From the NCBI GenBank assembly GCA_903865015.1, contig CAIPID010000254.1, positions 1 to 41,077 of the forward strand: DNA of 41,077 nucleotides, in the 5' to 3' direction. Made by a program: the position numbers and the translations under genes. Position 1 is the first letter of the stretch, and each line of letters opens with the position of its first letter. This DNA comes from an uncultured beta proteobacterium (GTDB lineage: Bacteria; Pseudomonadota; Gammaproteobacteria; Burkholderiales; Burkholderiaceae_B). Below are positions 40,987 to 41,077 of this stretch, in pieces. Below the pieces are notes generated by a model, which saw only the letters and a list, made by a program, of their open reading frames with translations, did no database searches and was not told the origin of the DNA.

Positions 40987-41077
40987 GAAAAAAACCTCGT
41001 ACAAGCCGCATATTAATTGACTGTGGGATTTTTGTCTCTATTTTTTTTAGGATTTTTATTTTATTGCGCAAGCGTCC

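Overview
The window reads as a gene-dense, mostly housekeeping chromosomal segment of a betaproteobacterium, Burkholderiales/Alcaligenaceae-like (inferred from gene content and order, not from a search). I find no CRISPR array, prophage, IS element or obvious defence island. Supported content: the 5' end of alkB (cut by the left edge), a UvrD/Rep helicase, an acyl-CoA desaturase, an RsmB-family methyltransferase, purN, ribF, ileS, lspA, coaBC, a DedA protein, dut, a LysR regulator, pdxH, an orphan branched-chain-type substrate-binding protein, pqiABC-like genes, clpA, clpS, a cold-shock protein, a DUF192 protein, a thiolase, sodB, xseA, exbB/exbD-like genes, lpxK, a Trm112-like protein, kdsB, adk, an SDR, murJ, rpsT, a 2-hydroxyacid dehydrogenase, a DUF3579-like protein, argD, argF, argG, a two-component system, tRNA-Val(TAC) and an HU protein. 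The strongest second-look items are: (1) a TonB-N-terminus-like single-TM mini-ORF between tRNA-Val and a two-component system whose kinase has almost no periplasmic domain; (2) paired inverted DnaA boxes beside an AT-rich tract in the xseA/exbB divergent intergenic region; (3) an 18-codon ORF, resembling an ABC-ATPase N-terminus, that runs straight into an intrinsic terminator after rpsT; (4) several perfect or long inverted repeats, including one with the tRNA-Val -10 box in its loop and one shared by the argG/histidine-kinase 3' ends; (5) a near-perfect 18-bp repeat flanking clpS. None is proven to be a new system.
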